A stretch of 64,000 bases of DNA from positions 62,001 through 126,000 of the forward strand of contig CALSNT010000018.1 of the NCBI GenBank assembly GCA_943787785.1, read 5' to 3'. Below the pieces are notes generated by a model. That model saw only the letters and a list, made by a program, of their open reading frames with translations. It searched no databases and was not told the DNA's origin. Position 1 is the stretch's first letter. Every line of letters starts with the position of its first letter. Shown in pieces: positions 45,271 to 54,996 of the stretch. This stretch comes from an uncultured Paracoccaceae bacterium (GTDB taxonomy: Bacteria; Pseudomonadota; Alphaproteobacteria; Rhodobacterales; Rhodobacteraceae). The translations under genes and the position numbers were made by a program.

Positions 45271-46071
45271 TCAGACCCGCTCCGCCACCAGCGTCACGAA
45301 CGGCTGGAACCCATAGAGGGTGCCAGCCTCGACCCGGCGATCATGTTCATCCAGAAGCGCGTCGGCCATAGGCCGCCCGATGTTGCCGCCCGTGACCAGA
45401 TCATCGCCGCTCAACTTCACCCAGGCCCGCATTCCGGGCGTATCCGTAACCAGCCTGATGGTCACCCGGAACGCACGCTGTGTGAAGCCAGCGTCCTTCA
45501 CAAGCCCACCTAGCCGCCCTGTCAGGTGTGGATCAGTCACGTAGTTCTCGGCAAAATGGCGCGCGCAGATGTTCAGCGGATCATTGTCGGCACTGGCGAG
45601 TGAGGATTTCGAAAAATCCCCGTCGCACACAACCAGTGTCCCACCGGGTCGCAAAATCCGACGCGCTTCGGCCAGCAGGACCATCGGATCGGGCACATGG
45701 CTCAGCACCGTGTGAAAGACCACGACATCCGCCGCTCCGTCGGCCAGATCAACCGCCGAACCATCGCCAACCTGCAGGTCCAGATTACCGATCCCGTCGG
45801 CCAGCCCACGCCCGTGGTCCAGCAGTTCCACCGACGGTTCGGTCCCCAGCACCCGCCCCGCAACACAGCGCGCCGCCATGGCCCGCGCAATCGGCCCGGT
45901 GCCGCAACCAAGCTCTACCGCCAGCGACACAGCCGACCAGTCGATGTCATCCAGATATGCCTCGACAATTGCCCGCATCGCCGGTTCCGCCGCGCGCACC
46001 TCCAGCTGCGTGGTGAAGGCCTCAATAAACGCCGCCCCGGCGGCAGAAACATCCTGAAATGGATCAGCCAA
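45271..46071 (-). CDS. Class I SAM-dependent methyltransferase
   Basis: A 266-aa methyltransferase of the UbiE/type-11 kind. The SAM-binding motif I is LAVELGCGTGPIARAMA (about residues 56-72); DGAADVVVFHTVLSHVPDP is motif II with the post-II helix, and LRPGGTLVVCDGDF is motif III. The substrate cannot be told. It converges on paralog B with 9 bases between the stops and has no clear operon partner. Confidence 0.85.
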   Translation of the reverse strand: MADPFQDVSAAGAAFIEAFTTQLEVRAAEPAMRAIVEAYLDDIDWSAVSLAVELGCGTGPIARAMAARCVAGRVLGTEPSVELLDHGRGLADGIGNLDLQVGDGSAVDLADGAADVVVFHTVLSHVPDPMVLLAEARRILRPGGTLVVCDGDFSKSSLASADNDPLNICARHFAENYVTDPHLTGRLGGLVKDAGFTQRAFRVTIRLVTDTPGMRAWVKLSGDDLVTGGNIGRPMADALLDEHDRRVEAGTLYGFQPFVTLVAERV

Positions 46072-46160
46072 TGCCTCAGCCCCCCAAAATCATTTGGTTC
46101 ACAATTATCCCGGGGACGTCTGGATGGGTTGGCCCTTCCAGCTACCGGCCCGGTCCACCG

Positions 46161-47555
46161 TCACATATGAATAACACGCCCATAGGCATCGAGCACCGAT
46201 TCATGCATCATCTCGCTCAGCGTCGGGTGCGGGAACACCGTGTTCATCAGGTCTTCCTCGGTGGTTTCTAACTGCCGCCCGACGACGTAGCCCTGGATCA
46301 ATTCGGTCACTTCAGCCCCGACCATATGCGCGCCCAGAAGCTCTCCGGTCTTGGCGTCAAAGACGGTTTTCACCATCCCCTCGGCCTCACCCAGCGCAAT
46401 CGCCTTGCCGTTGCCGATGAAGGGGAAACGACCGACTTTGACCTCATACCCCAACTCCTTGGCCTTCGCCTCGGAATAGCCAACCGAGGCAACCTGCGGC
46501 TGGCAATAGGTGCAGCCCGCGATGCTTTCGGGGCGCGCCGCATGGGGGTGGCCGCCAGCGATCATCTCGGCCACCATGACGCCCTCATGGGATGCCTTAT
46601 GCGCCAGCCAGGGCGCGCCCGCGATGTCTCCAATCGCGTAAACGCCCTCAACCCCTGTGCGGCAATATTCGTCAACGACCACATGGGTCCGGTCGAGTTT
46701 CACGCCGACTTCTTCCAGCCCCAGGTTTTCGACGTTCCCGACGATCCCGACAGCGGAGATCACGGTGTCGAACTCCAGCTTCTCAACCTTGCCACCGGAT
46801 TCGATATGCGCCGTGACCGTGCCCTTACCCCGGTCCAGCTTCTTGACCATGGCTTTTTCCATGATCGTCATGCCCTGCTTGACGAATTGCTTCTTGGCAA
46901 AAGCCGAAATCTCGGCATCTTCCACCGGCAGCACCCGGTCCATCACCTCGACCACCGTCGTATTGGCACCCAGAGTGTTGTAAAAGCTCGCAAACTCGAT
47001 CCCGATTGCGCCGGATCCGATCACCAGCAGCTTTTTCGGCATCCGCGGCGGTTGCAGCGCGTGCTTGTAGGTCCAGACCAGATCGCCGTCCGCCTCCAGC
47101 CCCGGAAGCTCCCGCGCCCGCGCGCCAGTGGCGACAACGATGTTCTTCGCCGTCAGATCTTCGGCCCCCTTGTCGGTCTTGACCGCGACCTTGCCTTTCC
47201 CGGCCAGCGTCGCCTGCCCCATGAACACGGTGATCTTGTTCTTCTTCATCAGGTGCCCGATGCCGCCGGACAATTGGCCTGCAACCTTGCGCGACCGCTT
47301 GACCACGGCGTCGAGGTCATAACCAACGTTGTCGGCCTTCAGCCCGAACTCCTTGGCGCGGTGCATCAGGTGGAACACCTCGGAACTGCGCAGCAACGCC
47401 TTGGTCGGGATGCAGCCCCAGTTCAGGCAGATGCCGCCCAGATGCTCCCGTTCGACAATTGCAACGCTCAGGCCCAGCTGAGCCCCCCGGATCGCGGCCA
47501 CATAGCCGCCGGGGCCAGCGCCAATGACGATCAGATCAAAATTCTTCGCGGCCAT
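46161..47555 (-). CDS. lpd: Dihydrolipoyl dehydrogenase
   Basis: A 464-aa FAD disulfide oxidoreductase, the E3 component of 2-oxo acid dehydrogenase and glycine-cleavage complexes. The FAD motif is VIGAGPGGYVAAIRGAQLG, the redox-active disulfide is in GGICLNWGCIPTKALL (residues about 40-55), the NAD motif is VIGSGAIGIEFASFY and the C-terminal catalytic His/Glu motif is HPHPTLSEMMHE-like (FPHPTLSEMMHE). No E1 or E2 gene is adjacent in this window. A run of nine G lies about 65 bp upstream (47620-47628). Confidence 0.93.
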   Translation of the reverse strand: MAAKNFDLIVIGAGPGGYVAAIRGAQLGLSVAIVEREHLGGICLNWGCIPTKALLRSSEVFHLMHRAKEFGLKADNVGYDLDAVVKRSRKVAGQLSGGIGHLMKKNKITVFMGQATLAGKGKVAVKTDKGAEDLTAKNIVVATGARARELPGLEADGDLVWTYKHALQPPRMPKKLLVIGSGAIGIEFASFYNTLGANTTVVEVMDRVLPVEDAEISAFAKKQFVKQGMTIMEKAMVKKLDRGKGTVTAHIESGGKVEKLEFDTVISAVGIVGNVENLGLEEVGVKLDRTHVVVDEYCRTGVEGVYAIGDIAGAPWLAHKASHEGVMVAEMIAGGHPHAARPESIAGCTYCQPQVASVGYSEAKAKELGYEVKVGRFPFIGNGKAIALGEAEGMVKTVFDAKTGELLGAHMVGAEVTELIQGYVVGRQLETTEEDLMNTVFPHPTLSEMMHESVLDAYGRVIHM

Positions 47556-47706
47556 GCCCGCATACCTCCGGAAAATACTGGTTGAGGGTCAAACTACCCC
47601 GCACGGCAGATTAAGCAACGGGGGGGGGCGGGTATTGCCGGAATGCGCCGGATGCATACCATCTCGTATGGCGTAACTGGCAATACGAGCATGTCACTCA
47701 GGCTTG

Positions 47707-47931
47707 TCAGCTCTCAGATAGTCGAAAACTGTTGTCCACTTCGCCGTTTCGGGCTGCAGCAACGCAATTGAGCCAATCCTGCCATGTCGCCGGATCCATT
47801 GGGCGCATATCTTGCAGCAATGCCATACTGCCAAGCAATGAGCCAATGTCATCGGACTTAGTGGCTTGATAGTGTCCCGTCAGAAACAATTGCATCGCCG
47901 CAAAAGCCTGCTCTTCGGTCAAAATTGCCAC
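47707..47931 (-). CDS. Small hypothetical protein
   Basis: A 74-aa mostly helical protein (MAILTEEQAFAAMQLFLTGHY, then PATWQDWLNCVAAARNG) starting at GTG 47931. I recognise no family. The codon pattern and composition are protein-like, and the opposite-strand frames are worse. Similar short orphan proteins often serve as immunity or accessory factors, but nothing here shows that. Confidence 0.6.
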   Translation of the reverse strand: MAILTEEQAFAAMQLFLTGHYQATKSDDIGSLLGSMALLQDMRPMDPATWQDWLNCVAAARNGEVDNSFRLSES

Positions 47932-48010
47932 CCCTGCGCCCCGCTAATTTGTGTAGAATTATTTTACGCTACTCAGATGCGGAAACGATTGCGACTGGCC
48001 ATTTTTAACT

Positions 48011-50422
48011 TCACTTACGCAACCTCTCCCCTTCAGGATCAAACAACGCCTCGGTCACCAACCGCGCGGCACGCATCTCGCCCAAAATCTCGATCTCGAC
48101 CTCCAGCCCCTCAACTGCGCGGTCGGTCGGGACAAACCCAAGCGCTACCGACTTCTGCGCGTGATGCGAATAGCCGCCCGACGTGCAGAACCCCTGCACC
48201 GCCCCGTGAATCCAAATCGGCTCGTAGGCCACTACATCCGCGTCATCCGCATCGACGACAAACGCGACCAGCTTGCGCGCCGCACCCTCGGCCCGCTCAG
48301 CCTCAGCCGCAGCCCGCCCGATGAAATCCACGTTCTTCTTCCACGAAATGAACCGATCCATCCCGGTTTCCCCCGCGGTATAATCCGGCGAGAACTCCCG
48401 GCTCCACGCCCCGAAAAACCGATCGAGGCGAAGCGACATCATCGCCCGCATCCCGAAGGGGCGAATGCCCATCGGCTGTCCAGCCTCCCAGAGTGTCGAG
48501 AACACCTGCCTTTGCTTCGTTGGCTCGGTGAAAATCTCATACCCAAGATCGCCGGTATAGCTGACGCGCTGCACCAGACAGCGGCTCATCCCCACCGTTA
48601 TCCAGCGCACATCAAGGAATTTCATCGAGGCGATATCGTCGCGCGTGCATTCCGCCAACAGGTCCCGCGCCTTCGGTCCCGCAATCTGGAATCCAGTCCA
48701 CTCGTCGGAGATGTTCCTGACCTCCACCCCGTCGTCCATGTGATCCATGAACCAACGCAGATGCTGGTCCTGCGCGCCGTAGCTGGCGGTCAACTGGTAC
48801 TCGTCAGGGCCCAGACAGGACACGGTGAAATCACCCATCAGCCGCCCCGAGGGTGCCAGCATAGGCGTCAAACTCAGCCGCCCCTGCTGCGGTATCCGGC
48901 CCGCCATCACCCGGTCCAGCCACGCCCGCGCGCCTGGTCCGGTGACTCGGAATTTGCCGAAGTTATGCACCTCGTTAATGCCCACACCGGCGCGCACCGC
49001 GCGAACTTCGTCCCCGGTGATGTCAAACGCGTTCGAGCGCCGGAACGAAGGCACCTCGTACCGCTCCGCCCCCTCGGGCGCGAAATAGTTCACGACTTCA
49101 AGGCCATAAGCCTCACCGAACACTGCGCCCATGCTGTCCCAGATGTCATACATCGGTGTGGTACGATTGGGTCGCGCGGCCGGCAATTCTTCGTTCGGAT
49201 AGCTGACCGAGAATCGCCGCTGATAATTCTCGATGACCTTCGGCACCGTGTAGCCCGGCGTCGTCCAATGCCCGAACCGGGCCACGTCCATCGCGCGCGG
49301 GTCACGCTCGGTCTCGCCATGCGTCATCCATTGGGCGAGCGACAGTCCCACGCCGCCACCCTGGCTGAAACCCGCCATCACCGCACAGGCCGCCCAGTAA
49401 TTCCGCTTGCCCGGTACCGGCCCGACCAGCGGGTTGCCATCGGGCGCAAAGGTAAACGGCCCGTGGATCACATTCTTCACCCCGGCGGTTTCCAGAACGG
49501 GAATGCGTTTATAAGCGAATTCAATGCTGTCGGCGACTTTCTCCAACTGATCATTCAACAGCTCGTGCCCGAAATCCCACGGCGTTCCGTCGACCGACCA
49601 AGCCTCGCATGGCTGTTCGTAGAACCCGATGCATAGGCCCCGACCTTCCTGGCGCAGATAACTCTCACCTCCCGGATCAATAACATGCGGGAACTCACTG
49701 CCACGGTTATATATTTCCGGGATATCATCAGTCACCAGGTACTGGTGCGCCATCGGCAGAAGCGGTAGATAGACGCCCGCCATCGCCGCCACTTCGCGCG
49801 CCCACAACCCGCCTGCGTTCACCACATGCTCGGCATGGATCGTGCCCTTTGCGGTCACCACGTCCCATGTGCCATCGGGGCGCTGATTGGTCTCCTCAAC
49901 CTTGCAGTGCGTCTCGATCTCGGCCCCGCCCATCCGGGCGGCCTTGGCATAGGCATGGGTCGTGCCAGAGGGGTCCAAATGCCCGTCGAGCGGATCGTAC
50001 AGCGCGCCAAGTATCCCCTCGACGTTTACCAGTTCTGCCCGCTCCTTGATCTCGTTCGGGCCCAGAATTTCCGTTTCCAGCCCCATATAACGATGCTTCG
50101 CGCGCTCGGCCTTCAGCATGTCGAAGCGTTCCGGCGTATCCGCTAGGGTCAGCCCGCCGACATGGTGCAACCCGCACTTCATGCCGGTGACTTCCTCCAA
50201 TTCCGCATACAGACCAATGGTATAGCCCTGCAACGCGGCCATGTTCGTATCGCCGTTCAGCGTGTGAAACCCGCCCGCCGCGTGCCAGGTCGAGCCGCTG
50301 GTCAGCTCGGACCTTTCCAGCAGGATCACGTCCGTCCAACCAAACTTGGTCAGGTGGTACAAAACCGAACACCCAACCACCCCGCCACCGATCACCACCA
50401 CACGCGCCGTCGTTCGCATCAC
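48011..50422 (-). CDS. FAD-dependent oxidoreductase with GcvT domain (dimethylglycine/sarcosine dehydrogenase type)
   Basis: An 803-aa two-part enzyme. Residues 1 to about 400 are a DAO-type FAD domain (VVVIGGGVVGCSVLYHLTKFG, then GSTWHAAGGFHTLNGD, near the covalent-flavin site of this family). Residues about 420-800 are an aminomethyltransferase-like domain (GVGINEVHNFGKFRVTGPGARAWLDRV). Relatives demethylate N-methylated amines such as dimethylglycine or sarcosine and pass the one-carbon unit to tetrahydrofolate. It probably feeds methylamine-type osmolyte catabolism, but the substrate is not fixed by the sequence. It is a single gene with an upstream spacer of about 140 bp. Confidence 0.88.
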   Translation of the reverse strand: MMRTTARVVVIGGGVVGCSVLYHLTKFGWTDVILLERSELTSGSTWHAAGGFHTLNGDTNMAALQGYTIGLYAELEEVTGMKCGLHHVGGLTLADTPERFDMLKAERAKHRYMGLETEILGPNEIKERAELVNVEGILGALYDPLDGHLDPSGTTHAYAKAARMGGAEIETHCKVEETNQRPDGTWDVVTAKGTIHAEHVVNAGGLWAREVAAMAGVYLPLLPMAHQYLVTDDIPEIYNRGSEFPHVIDPGGESYLRQEGRGLCIGFYEQPCEAWSVDGTPWDFGHELLNDQLEKVADSIEFAYKRIPVLETAGVKNVIHGPFTFAPDGNPLVGPVPGKRNYWAACAVMAGFSQGGGVGLSLAQWMTHGETERDPRAMDVARFGHWTTPGYTVPKVIENYQRRFSVSYPNEELPAARPNRTTPMYDIWDSMGAVFGEAYGLEVVNYFAPEGAERYEVPSFRRSNAFDITGDEVRAVRAGVGINEVHNFGKFRVTGPGARAWLDRVMAGRIPQQGRLSLTPMLAPSGRLMGDFTVSCLGPDEYQLTASYGAQDQHLRWFMDHMDDGVEVRNISDEWTGFQIAGPKARDLLAECTRDDIASMKFLDVRWITVGMSRCLVQRVSYTGDLGYEIFTEPTKQRQVFSTLWEAGQPMGIRPFGMRAMMSLRLDRFFGAWSREFSPDYTAGETGMDRFISWKKNVDFIGRAAAEAERAEGAARKLVAFVVDADDADVVAYEPIWIHGAVQGFCTSGGYSHHAQKSVALGFVPTDRAVEGLEVEIEILGEMRAARLVTEALFDPEGERLRK

Positions 50423-50562
50423 CGCATCCTTTGCCTGAGCCTGCGGTAAAACTGACTGTGCAATCGCCGGAAGTCACACCCTATTCGCGTCAAATCCTGT
50501 CGCTTTTCGCCTACCAGCGTTTTTTCATCTGAAATATCCCCGCCGGAGGCACCCGGACTATC

Positions 50563-51651
50563 CTACATCTCGACCGCGCGGCCGGTCCTGGCGGACTGCT
50601 GCGCCGCCTGCCCCATTGCGACCGCCTTCGCACCATCCTCCAGCGTCACCTCGACCGCCCCGGTGCCGCGAACAACGGCTTCGAACTTCTGATGCTCATA
50701 GAATGTCGACCCATTGTGCGACCCTGCGACCAGCAATGCCGGGTCAACCGGGGTTTCCAGAACCTCAAAGCCGGATTGGTCGCGCGGACTGACGATGACT
50801 TTCGGAACCGGCAACTCGCCGAGCTCTGGTGGCCAATGCTTTGCTGCACCCGGTACGAAGGCCTCGATTTTGCCGGTTGGTCCGACGACGCTGAATTCTT
50901 CCTGATACCGGCTGCCATCGGCGAACATGCACAGCTCAAGCATCGCTTTTGCTCCACTATCAAAGTCTATCAAAACATAGCCGGAATCCCATATATCAGA
51001 TTCCTTACCTTCGTATATCTCACCCCTGTGATTGACCGCCTGACCAGCGCTCGCCATCACCCGAACCGGTTCGGCCTTTAGGATCAGGCGCATGAGATCG
51101 AAGAAGTGGCAGCATTTTTCCACCAGAGTGCCACCGGAGTTTTTGTTGAACCGGTTCCAGTTGCCGACTTTCTGCAAGAACGGGAACCGGTGTTCGCGGA
51201 TCGACAGCATCAGTGGCCCGCCGGTGGCGGCCTGCACGCGGTCAACCATCGTCGCAATCGGCGGCATATAGCGATACTCCATCGCCACCCATATCGGCGC
51301 ACCGTAGCTGGCGTTCAGCTCCGCAATTGCCGGTGCGTCAGCGGGGTCGGTGAACAGAGGCTTCTCGACCAGAATTGGCAGGGGCCGCGACGCAGCAATC
51401 TCGGCCAGTTGTGCCGCGTGACAATGGTTCGGGCTGGCGATCACCAGCGCGTCCAGCGCCTCAATCGCCAGCAGCTCGCCAACTGATCCGGCCATCTGCG
51501 CGCCGGGTGCAATAGCCAGCGCCTGCGCCGCCATGCCCTCGTCCGGCTCATAGATCGCAGCAATATTGATGCCTGGCAACAATGCGACGTTGTTCAGATG
51601 CTCGCGCCCCATCATGCCGCAGCCGATCAGACCATAATTCAACGTTTTCAA
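50563..51651 (-). CDS. Gfo/Idh/MocA family oxidoreductase
   Basis: A 362-aa NAD(P)-dependent sugar dehydrogenase-like protein. The Rossmann motif GLIGCGMMGREHL is at the N-terminus, and the conserved EKP is in ILVEKPLFTDP near residue 96. The C-terminal domain carries GGTLVEKCCHFFDLMR, the place of the usual GGG..D.G.H catalytic block. Members oxidise or reduce sugars or inositols. It overlaps the GntR regulator gene by 4 bases and so shares its promoter; the next genes of interest (monooxygenase operon) are divergent. Confidence 0.9.
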   Translation of the reverse strand: MKTLNYGLIGCGMMGREHLNNVALLPGINIAAIYEPDEGMAAQALAIAPGAQMAGSVGELLAIEALDALVIASPNHCHAAQLAEIAASRPLPILVEKPLFTDPADAPAIAELNASYGAPIWVAMEYRYMPPIATMVDRVQAATGGPLMLSIREHRFPFLQKVGNWNRFNKNSGGTLVEKCCHFFDLMRLILKAEPVRVMASAGQAVNHRGEIYEGKESDIWDSGYVLIDFDSGAKAMLELCMFADGSRYQEEFSVVGPTGKIEAFVPGAAKHWPPELGELPVPKVIVSPRDQSGFEVLETPVDPALLVAGSHNGSTFYEHQKFEAVVRGTGAVEVTLEDGAKAVAMGQAAQQSARTGRAVEM

Positions 51652-52361
51652 AGTGATATCCCCGGATATTTCATGCGTGTGACATGGCGCGCTACGGTGG
51701 CGTCGAACCAGGTTCGCGAGATTTCAACGATGGTGTTATTGGCGTCCCGGGCGGTGCGGTCCACCAGCCCACAAGGGTTTCCCGCCGCGAGACCAATCTG
51801 CGCTGGTGCCCAGTCAGGCATCGCGCCGACGCCGACCTGATCTTCGGCGCGCACCACGGCAAACCCCAATCGCCGCTCATAAAATCGATAGAGCGATTCC
51901 GTCAGATCAGCCGCGCTAAGCGGCCCGACCCGTGCGCTGTCCAGCCAGATCTCTTCAACTGCCGCTGGCTGTCCGCCCAGAAGGCGCAATCGGCGAATGC
52001 GAAAATCGGCGTGCCGCGTCTCGGAAAGCTCGGGGCCACCATGCTGACGTTCCGCCGAAAGGACCTCGGCCGTGGGCAACCCGCCCCCACCGATCAGTTC
52101 CAGCCGGAACATCGCGTATACGCTGTCGACCTCGGCCCGGTGGCGTACGTAATTGCCCGACCCCTCCCGCCGCTCAAGCAGGCCCTTGCGTTCCAGATCG
52201 GCCAACGCTTTCCTTAGGGTGCCGACCGATTGACCCAGGGCTTTGGCCATCACTCGTTCAGGCGGCAGCCGTTCGCCGTCGCGCAACCGTCCCGCAGCAA
52301 TGTCGCGGATCAACGCCTCGGCTGTGCGCAGATAAAGTGGCAGGGCGGCAGAGTCTGGCAT
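51648..52361 (-). CDS. GntR family transcriptional regulator (HutC type)
   Basis: A 237-aa regulator. It has a GntR winged helix (about residues 10-75: LIRDIAAGRLRDGERLPPERVMAKALGQSVGTLRKALADLERKGLL) and a HutC/UTRA ligand domain. The ATG at 52361 was chosen over an upstream one that would add 26 unlikely residues. It sits at the divergence point between the Gfo/Idh gene (same transcript) and the monooxygenase/aldo-keto reductase/flavin reductase operon, so it probably controls both. Confidence 0.9.
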   Translation of the reverse strand: MPDSAALPLYLRTAEALIRDIAAGRLRDGERLPPERVMAKALGQSVGTLRKALADLERKGLLERREGSGNYVRHRAEVDSVYAMFRLELIGGGGLPTAEVLSAERQHGGPELSETRHADFRIRRLRLLGGQPAAVEEIWLDSARVGPLSAADLTESLYRFYERRLGFAVVRAEDQVGVGAMPDWAPAQIGLAAGNPCGLVDRTARDANNTIVEISRTWFDATVARHVTRMKYPGISL

Positions 52362-52448
52362 CGCGATCCATAGAATTGATACAGCATTGATGCACAGGCT
52401 TTCCCCTGTTAGGCAAGCGTGAAACCGCTGCATTTTCAAGGCTCGCCC

Positions 52449-53603
52449 ATGACCGTTGTTCCCATAACCTCAGCAGATCTCGACGCGTTGGAGGTTTCAT
52501 GGTTTTCCGCTTTGTGTTCAGACGATTATCGCTATCTCGGCGTTCCCGACGGCGCTCTCAGATCCAGTTGGGAGCATTGCAGGGACATCCTGCTTGAGGC
52601 GGAAAAACAGGGGTTCCGGAACATCCTCTGCCCGTCGTCCTATCAGGTCGGACAGGACACGCTCAGCTTTGTTGCAGGCTGCGCGCCGCTGACCGAACGG
52701 ATCAACATGCTGGCGGCAGTCCGCTGCGGTGAAATGCAGCCCATAATGCTGGCGCGAACCATCGCGACGTTGGACCACATGCTGAAAGGGCGGCTGACCG
52801 TGAATATCATCAGCTCGGACTTCCCTGGTGAGAAGGCCGACAGTTCGTTCCGCTATCAACGCTCACGCGAAGTCGTTGAAATCCTGAAGCAGGCCTGGAC
52901 TGAAGAAACGATCAACTACACCGGTGAAGTCTACGATTTCAAAGAGGTTTCCACCGATCCTGCCCAACCCTATCAGACCGGCGGCCCGCTACTGTACTTC
53001 GGCGGCTATTCGCCTCCGGCGCTGGATCTGTGTGGGCAGCACTGCGACGTTTATCTCATGTGGCCCGAACCGAAAGACAACATCAAGCAACGCATGAAGG
53101 ATGCCAGCGAAGCAGCTGCAAAATATGGTCGAACGCTAGACTACGGATTGCGCGTCCACATTATCGTTCGTGATACTGAGGCGGAAGCAAATGAATACGC
53201 TGAGAGCCTGACAAGTATACTGGATGACGACTACGGCAAGCTGATCCGCGATCGCGCCCACGACAGTATCAGCCTTGGCGTGGCGCATCAGGCCAAGGCA
53301 CGCGAGTTGGCCGACAAATTTGGCTATATCGAACCACACCTCTGGACCGGGATCGGGCGGGCGCGCTCTGGCTGTGGCGCAGCACTGGTCGGCTCGACCG
53401 ATCAGGTTCTGTCCGAGATCGAGGCCTATCAGAAAATGGGCATACGCAGCTTCATATTCTCGGGCTATCCGCATATCGACGAGTGCATCTCGTTCGGCCA
53501 GCGGGTCCTGCCGCAGCTGAAAACCTGTTCGCTGCCCGAAGCCTATGGCCGGGTGCCCGCCGAAACCCCAGACACCCCTCTCGGGGTCGGAGACCGCCAC
53601 TGA
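52449..53603 (+). CDS. LLM-class flavin-dependent monooxygenase (SsuD-like)
   Basis: A 384-aa bacterial-luciferase-fold monooxygenase that needs reduced flavin from a partner reductase. SsuD-like blocks are visible: [38 protein letters not shown] and the C-terminal [22 protein letters not shown]. It is the first gene of an operon with an aldo/keto reductase (TGATG overlap) and a flavin reductase. This trio matches the content of sulfoquinovose oxidative-desulfonation (sulfo-SMO) loci, in which such an enzyme releases sulfite from the sulfosugar. The substrate here is inferred only. Confidence 0.85.
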   Translation: MTVVPITSADLDALEVSWFSALCSDDYRYLGVPDGALRSSWEHCRDILLEAEKQGFRNILCPSSYQVGQDTLSFVAGCAPLTERINMLAAVRCGEMQPIMLARTIATLDHMLKGRLTVNIISSDFPGEKADSSFRYQRSREVVEILKQAWTEETINYTGEVYDFKEVSTDPAQPYQTGGPLLYFGGYSPPALDLCGQHCDVYLMWPEPKDNIKQRMKDASEAAAKYGRTLDYGLRVHIIVRDTEAEANEYAESLTSILDDDYGKLIRDRAHDSISLGVAHQAKARELADKFGYIEPHLWTGIGRARSGCGAALVGSTDQVLSEIEAYQKMGIRSFIFSGYPHIDECISFGQRVLPQLKTCSLPEAYGRVPAETPDTPLGVGDRH

Positions 53604-54487
53604 TGGACCGCATCGACATCACCCCAGACCTCAGCTTTTCGCGCATCGTCTATGGTATGTGGCGGATCGGCAATGTCGAAGACACCAGCCCCGATACCGT
53701 GCGCGCCAAGCTCGACGCCTGCCTCGACCAAGGCATCACCACATTCGATCAAGCCGATATCTATGGCGGGTATGAGGCCGAGGCGATTCTCGGCACCGCC
53801 CTTTCGCCCGCCCTGCGCGACCGGATGGAGATCGTCACCAAATGCGACATCGTCGCCCCCGTTGGCCGCTACGCCGACAGACGGGTGAAGTACTACGACA
53901 CCTCGCGCGATCACATCGTGGCCTCGGTCAACGCTTCGCTGGCGGCCCTTGGGACCGACCGGATCGACCTGCTTCTGATCCACCGCCCCGATCCGCTGAT
54001 GGATCACGCCGAGACCGGGGCTGCCCTGGACGAGGTGATTGCATCAGGCAAGGTTCGCGCCGTCGGCGTGTCGAACTTCCGGCCCTATGACTGGTCGCTG
54101 CTACAATCGGCCATCAAGGCCCCGTTGGTAACCAACCAGATTGAACTCAGCTTGACCCACAACGCGCCGTTGACCAACGGCGACGTGGCGTTTCACCAGC
54201 AACACGGCGTGCCGGTGATGGCCTGGTCACCGCTGGGCGGCGGCGCGCTGATGCAGGGTGACGCGGAATTGTCGGACCTGATGCACCGCATCGGTGCAGA
54301 CTTTGGCGTTGATGCCGCCGCCGTTGCGGTTGCCTGGCTGCTGCGCCACCCAGCCCGGATCATGCCAATCATGGGCACCAACAACCTCACCCGCATTCGC
54401 GCCCTTTCGGATGCGCTGAAGGTGAAACTCGACCGCCAGACCTGGTTCGAGCTTTACACCGCAGCCCTTGGCAGTGAAGTTCCCTGA
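53603..54487 (+). CDS. Aldo/keto reductase (YdhF-like)
   Basis: A 294-aa NADPH-dependent reductase with a TIM barrel. The catalytic tetrad is visible: Asp and Tyr in FDQADIYGGYEAEAILG, Lys in VTKCDI and His in LLLIHRPDPLMD. The coenzyme loop is IMPIMGTNNLTRI near the C-terminus. Overall it resembles E. coli YdhF. In sulfo-SMO loci an aldo/keto reductase reduces the 6-oxo-glucose produced by the monooxygenase to glucose; that role is possible here. It overlaps the monooxygenase gene and ends 3 bases before the flavin reductase. Confidence 0.9.
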   Translation: MDRIDITPDLSFSRIVYGMWRIGNVEDTSPDTVRAKLDACLDQGITTFDQADIYGGYEAEAILGTALSPALRDRMEIVTKCDIVAPVGRYADRRVKYYDTSRDHIVASVNASLAALGTDRIDLLLIHRPDPLMDHAETGAALDEVIASGKVRAVGVSNFRPYDWSLLQSAIKAPLVTNQIELSLTHNAPLTNGDVAFHQQHGVPVMAWSPLGGGALMQGDAELSDLMHRIGADFGVDAAAVAVAWLLRHPARIMPIMGTNNLTRIRALSDALKVKLDRQTWFELYTAALGSEVP

Positions 54488-54490
54488 GAC

Positions 54491-54991
54491 ATGCACGAAA
54501 CCATCATCCCCGGCCCCGATACCACGTGCGCCTATCGCGCCGCCCTCGGGCGCTATGCCACCGGGGTGACGGTGGTGACGGCGGCCAGCGACTGGGGACC
54601 GGTCGGAATCACCGCCAACAGCTTCGCCAGCGTCTCACTGGACCCGCCGCTGGTGCTGTGGTCGCCAGCGAAATCCTCTCTGCGATTCAAGGCATTCACT
54701 GACGCCCCGAAATTCGCGATTCACATTCTTGCCGACGATCAGGACGACGTGTGCCACGGCTTCGCCCGCGATGGCGCCGCGTTCGAGGGTTGCGAGTGGG
54801 ACACGGACGACGACGGTGTGCCGCGTATCCTCGGCTGTCTGTCGCGGTTCTCCTGTAACCGCCATGCGGTGCACGATGGCGGCGACCACGCAATCATCGT
54901 TGGCCGGGTAACCAGTGCGGCCTCCCGCGCGGACGGCGAGCCTCTGGTGTTCCACGACGGCGGCTTCGGACAATTCTTGCGGCCGGGTTAG
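54491..54991 (+). CDS. Flavin reductase (FMN-binding, two-component monooxygenase partner)
   Basis: A 166-aa split-barrel flavin reductase. Family blocks are YRAALGRYATGVTVVTAAS, GITANSFASVSLDPPLVLW and the late GDHAIIVGRV, with FHDGGFGQF at the end. It supplies reduced FMN to the LLM monooxygenase two genes upstream. It is the last gene of that operon; the next gene starts 5 bases after its stop, but belongs to another family. Confidence 0.9.
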   Translation: MHETIIPGPDTTCAYRAALGRYATGVTVVTAASDWGPVGITANSFASVSLDPPLVLWSPAKSSLRFKAFTDAPKFAIHILADDQDDVCHGFARDGAAFEGCEWDTDDDGVPRILGCLSRFSCNRHAVHDGGDHAIIVGRVTSAASRADGEPLVFHDGGFGQFLRPG

Positions 54992-54996
54992 CGCCT

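Noticed and set aside
46326-47585. 419-codon plus-strand frame opposite lpd
   Set aside because: Shadow of dihydrolipoyl dehydrogenase; no recognisable domain.
47620-47628. Run of nine G upstream of lpd as a phase-variation switch
   Set aside because: It lies about 65 bp before the start codon, outside any reading frame; without read data a promoter-spacing switch cannot be supported.
48161-49636. 491-codon plus-strand frame opposite the FAD oxidoreductase
   Set aside because: It is long only because GC-rich coding DNA lacks stops on the other strand; the sequence is His/Arg-rich and the opposite frame is an unmistakable flavoprotein.
50423-50562. Glycine-type riboswitch before the GcvT-domain oxidoreductase
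   Set aside because: I see no paired conserved aptamer helices in this short spacer.
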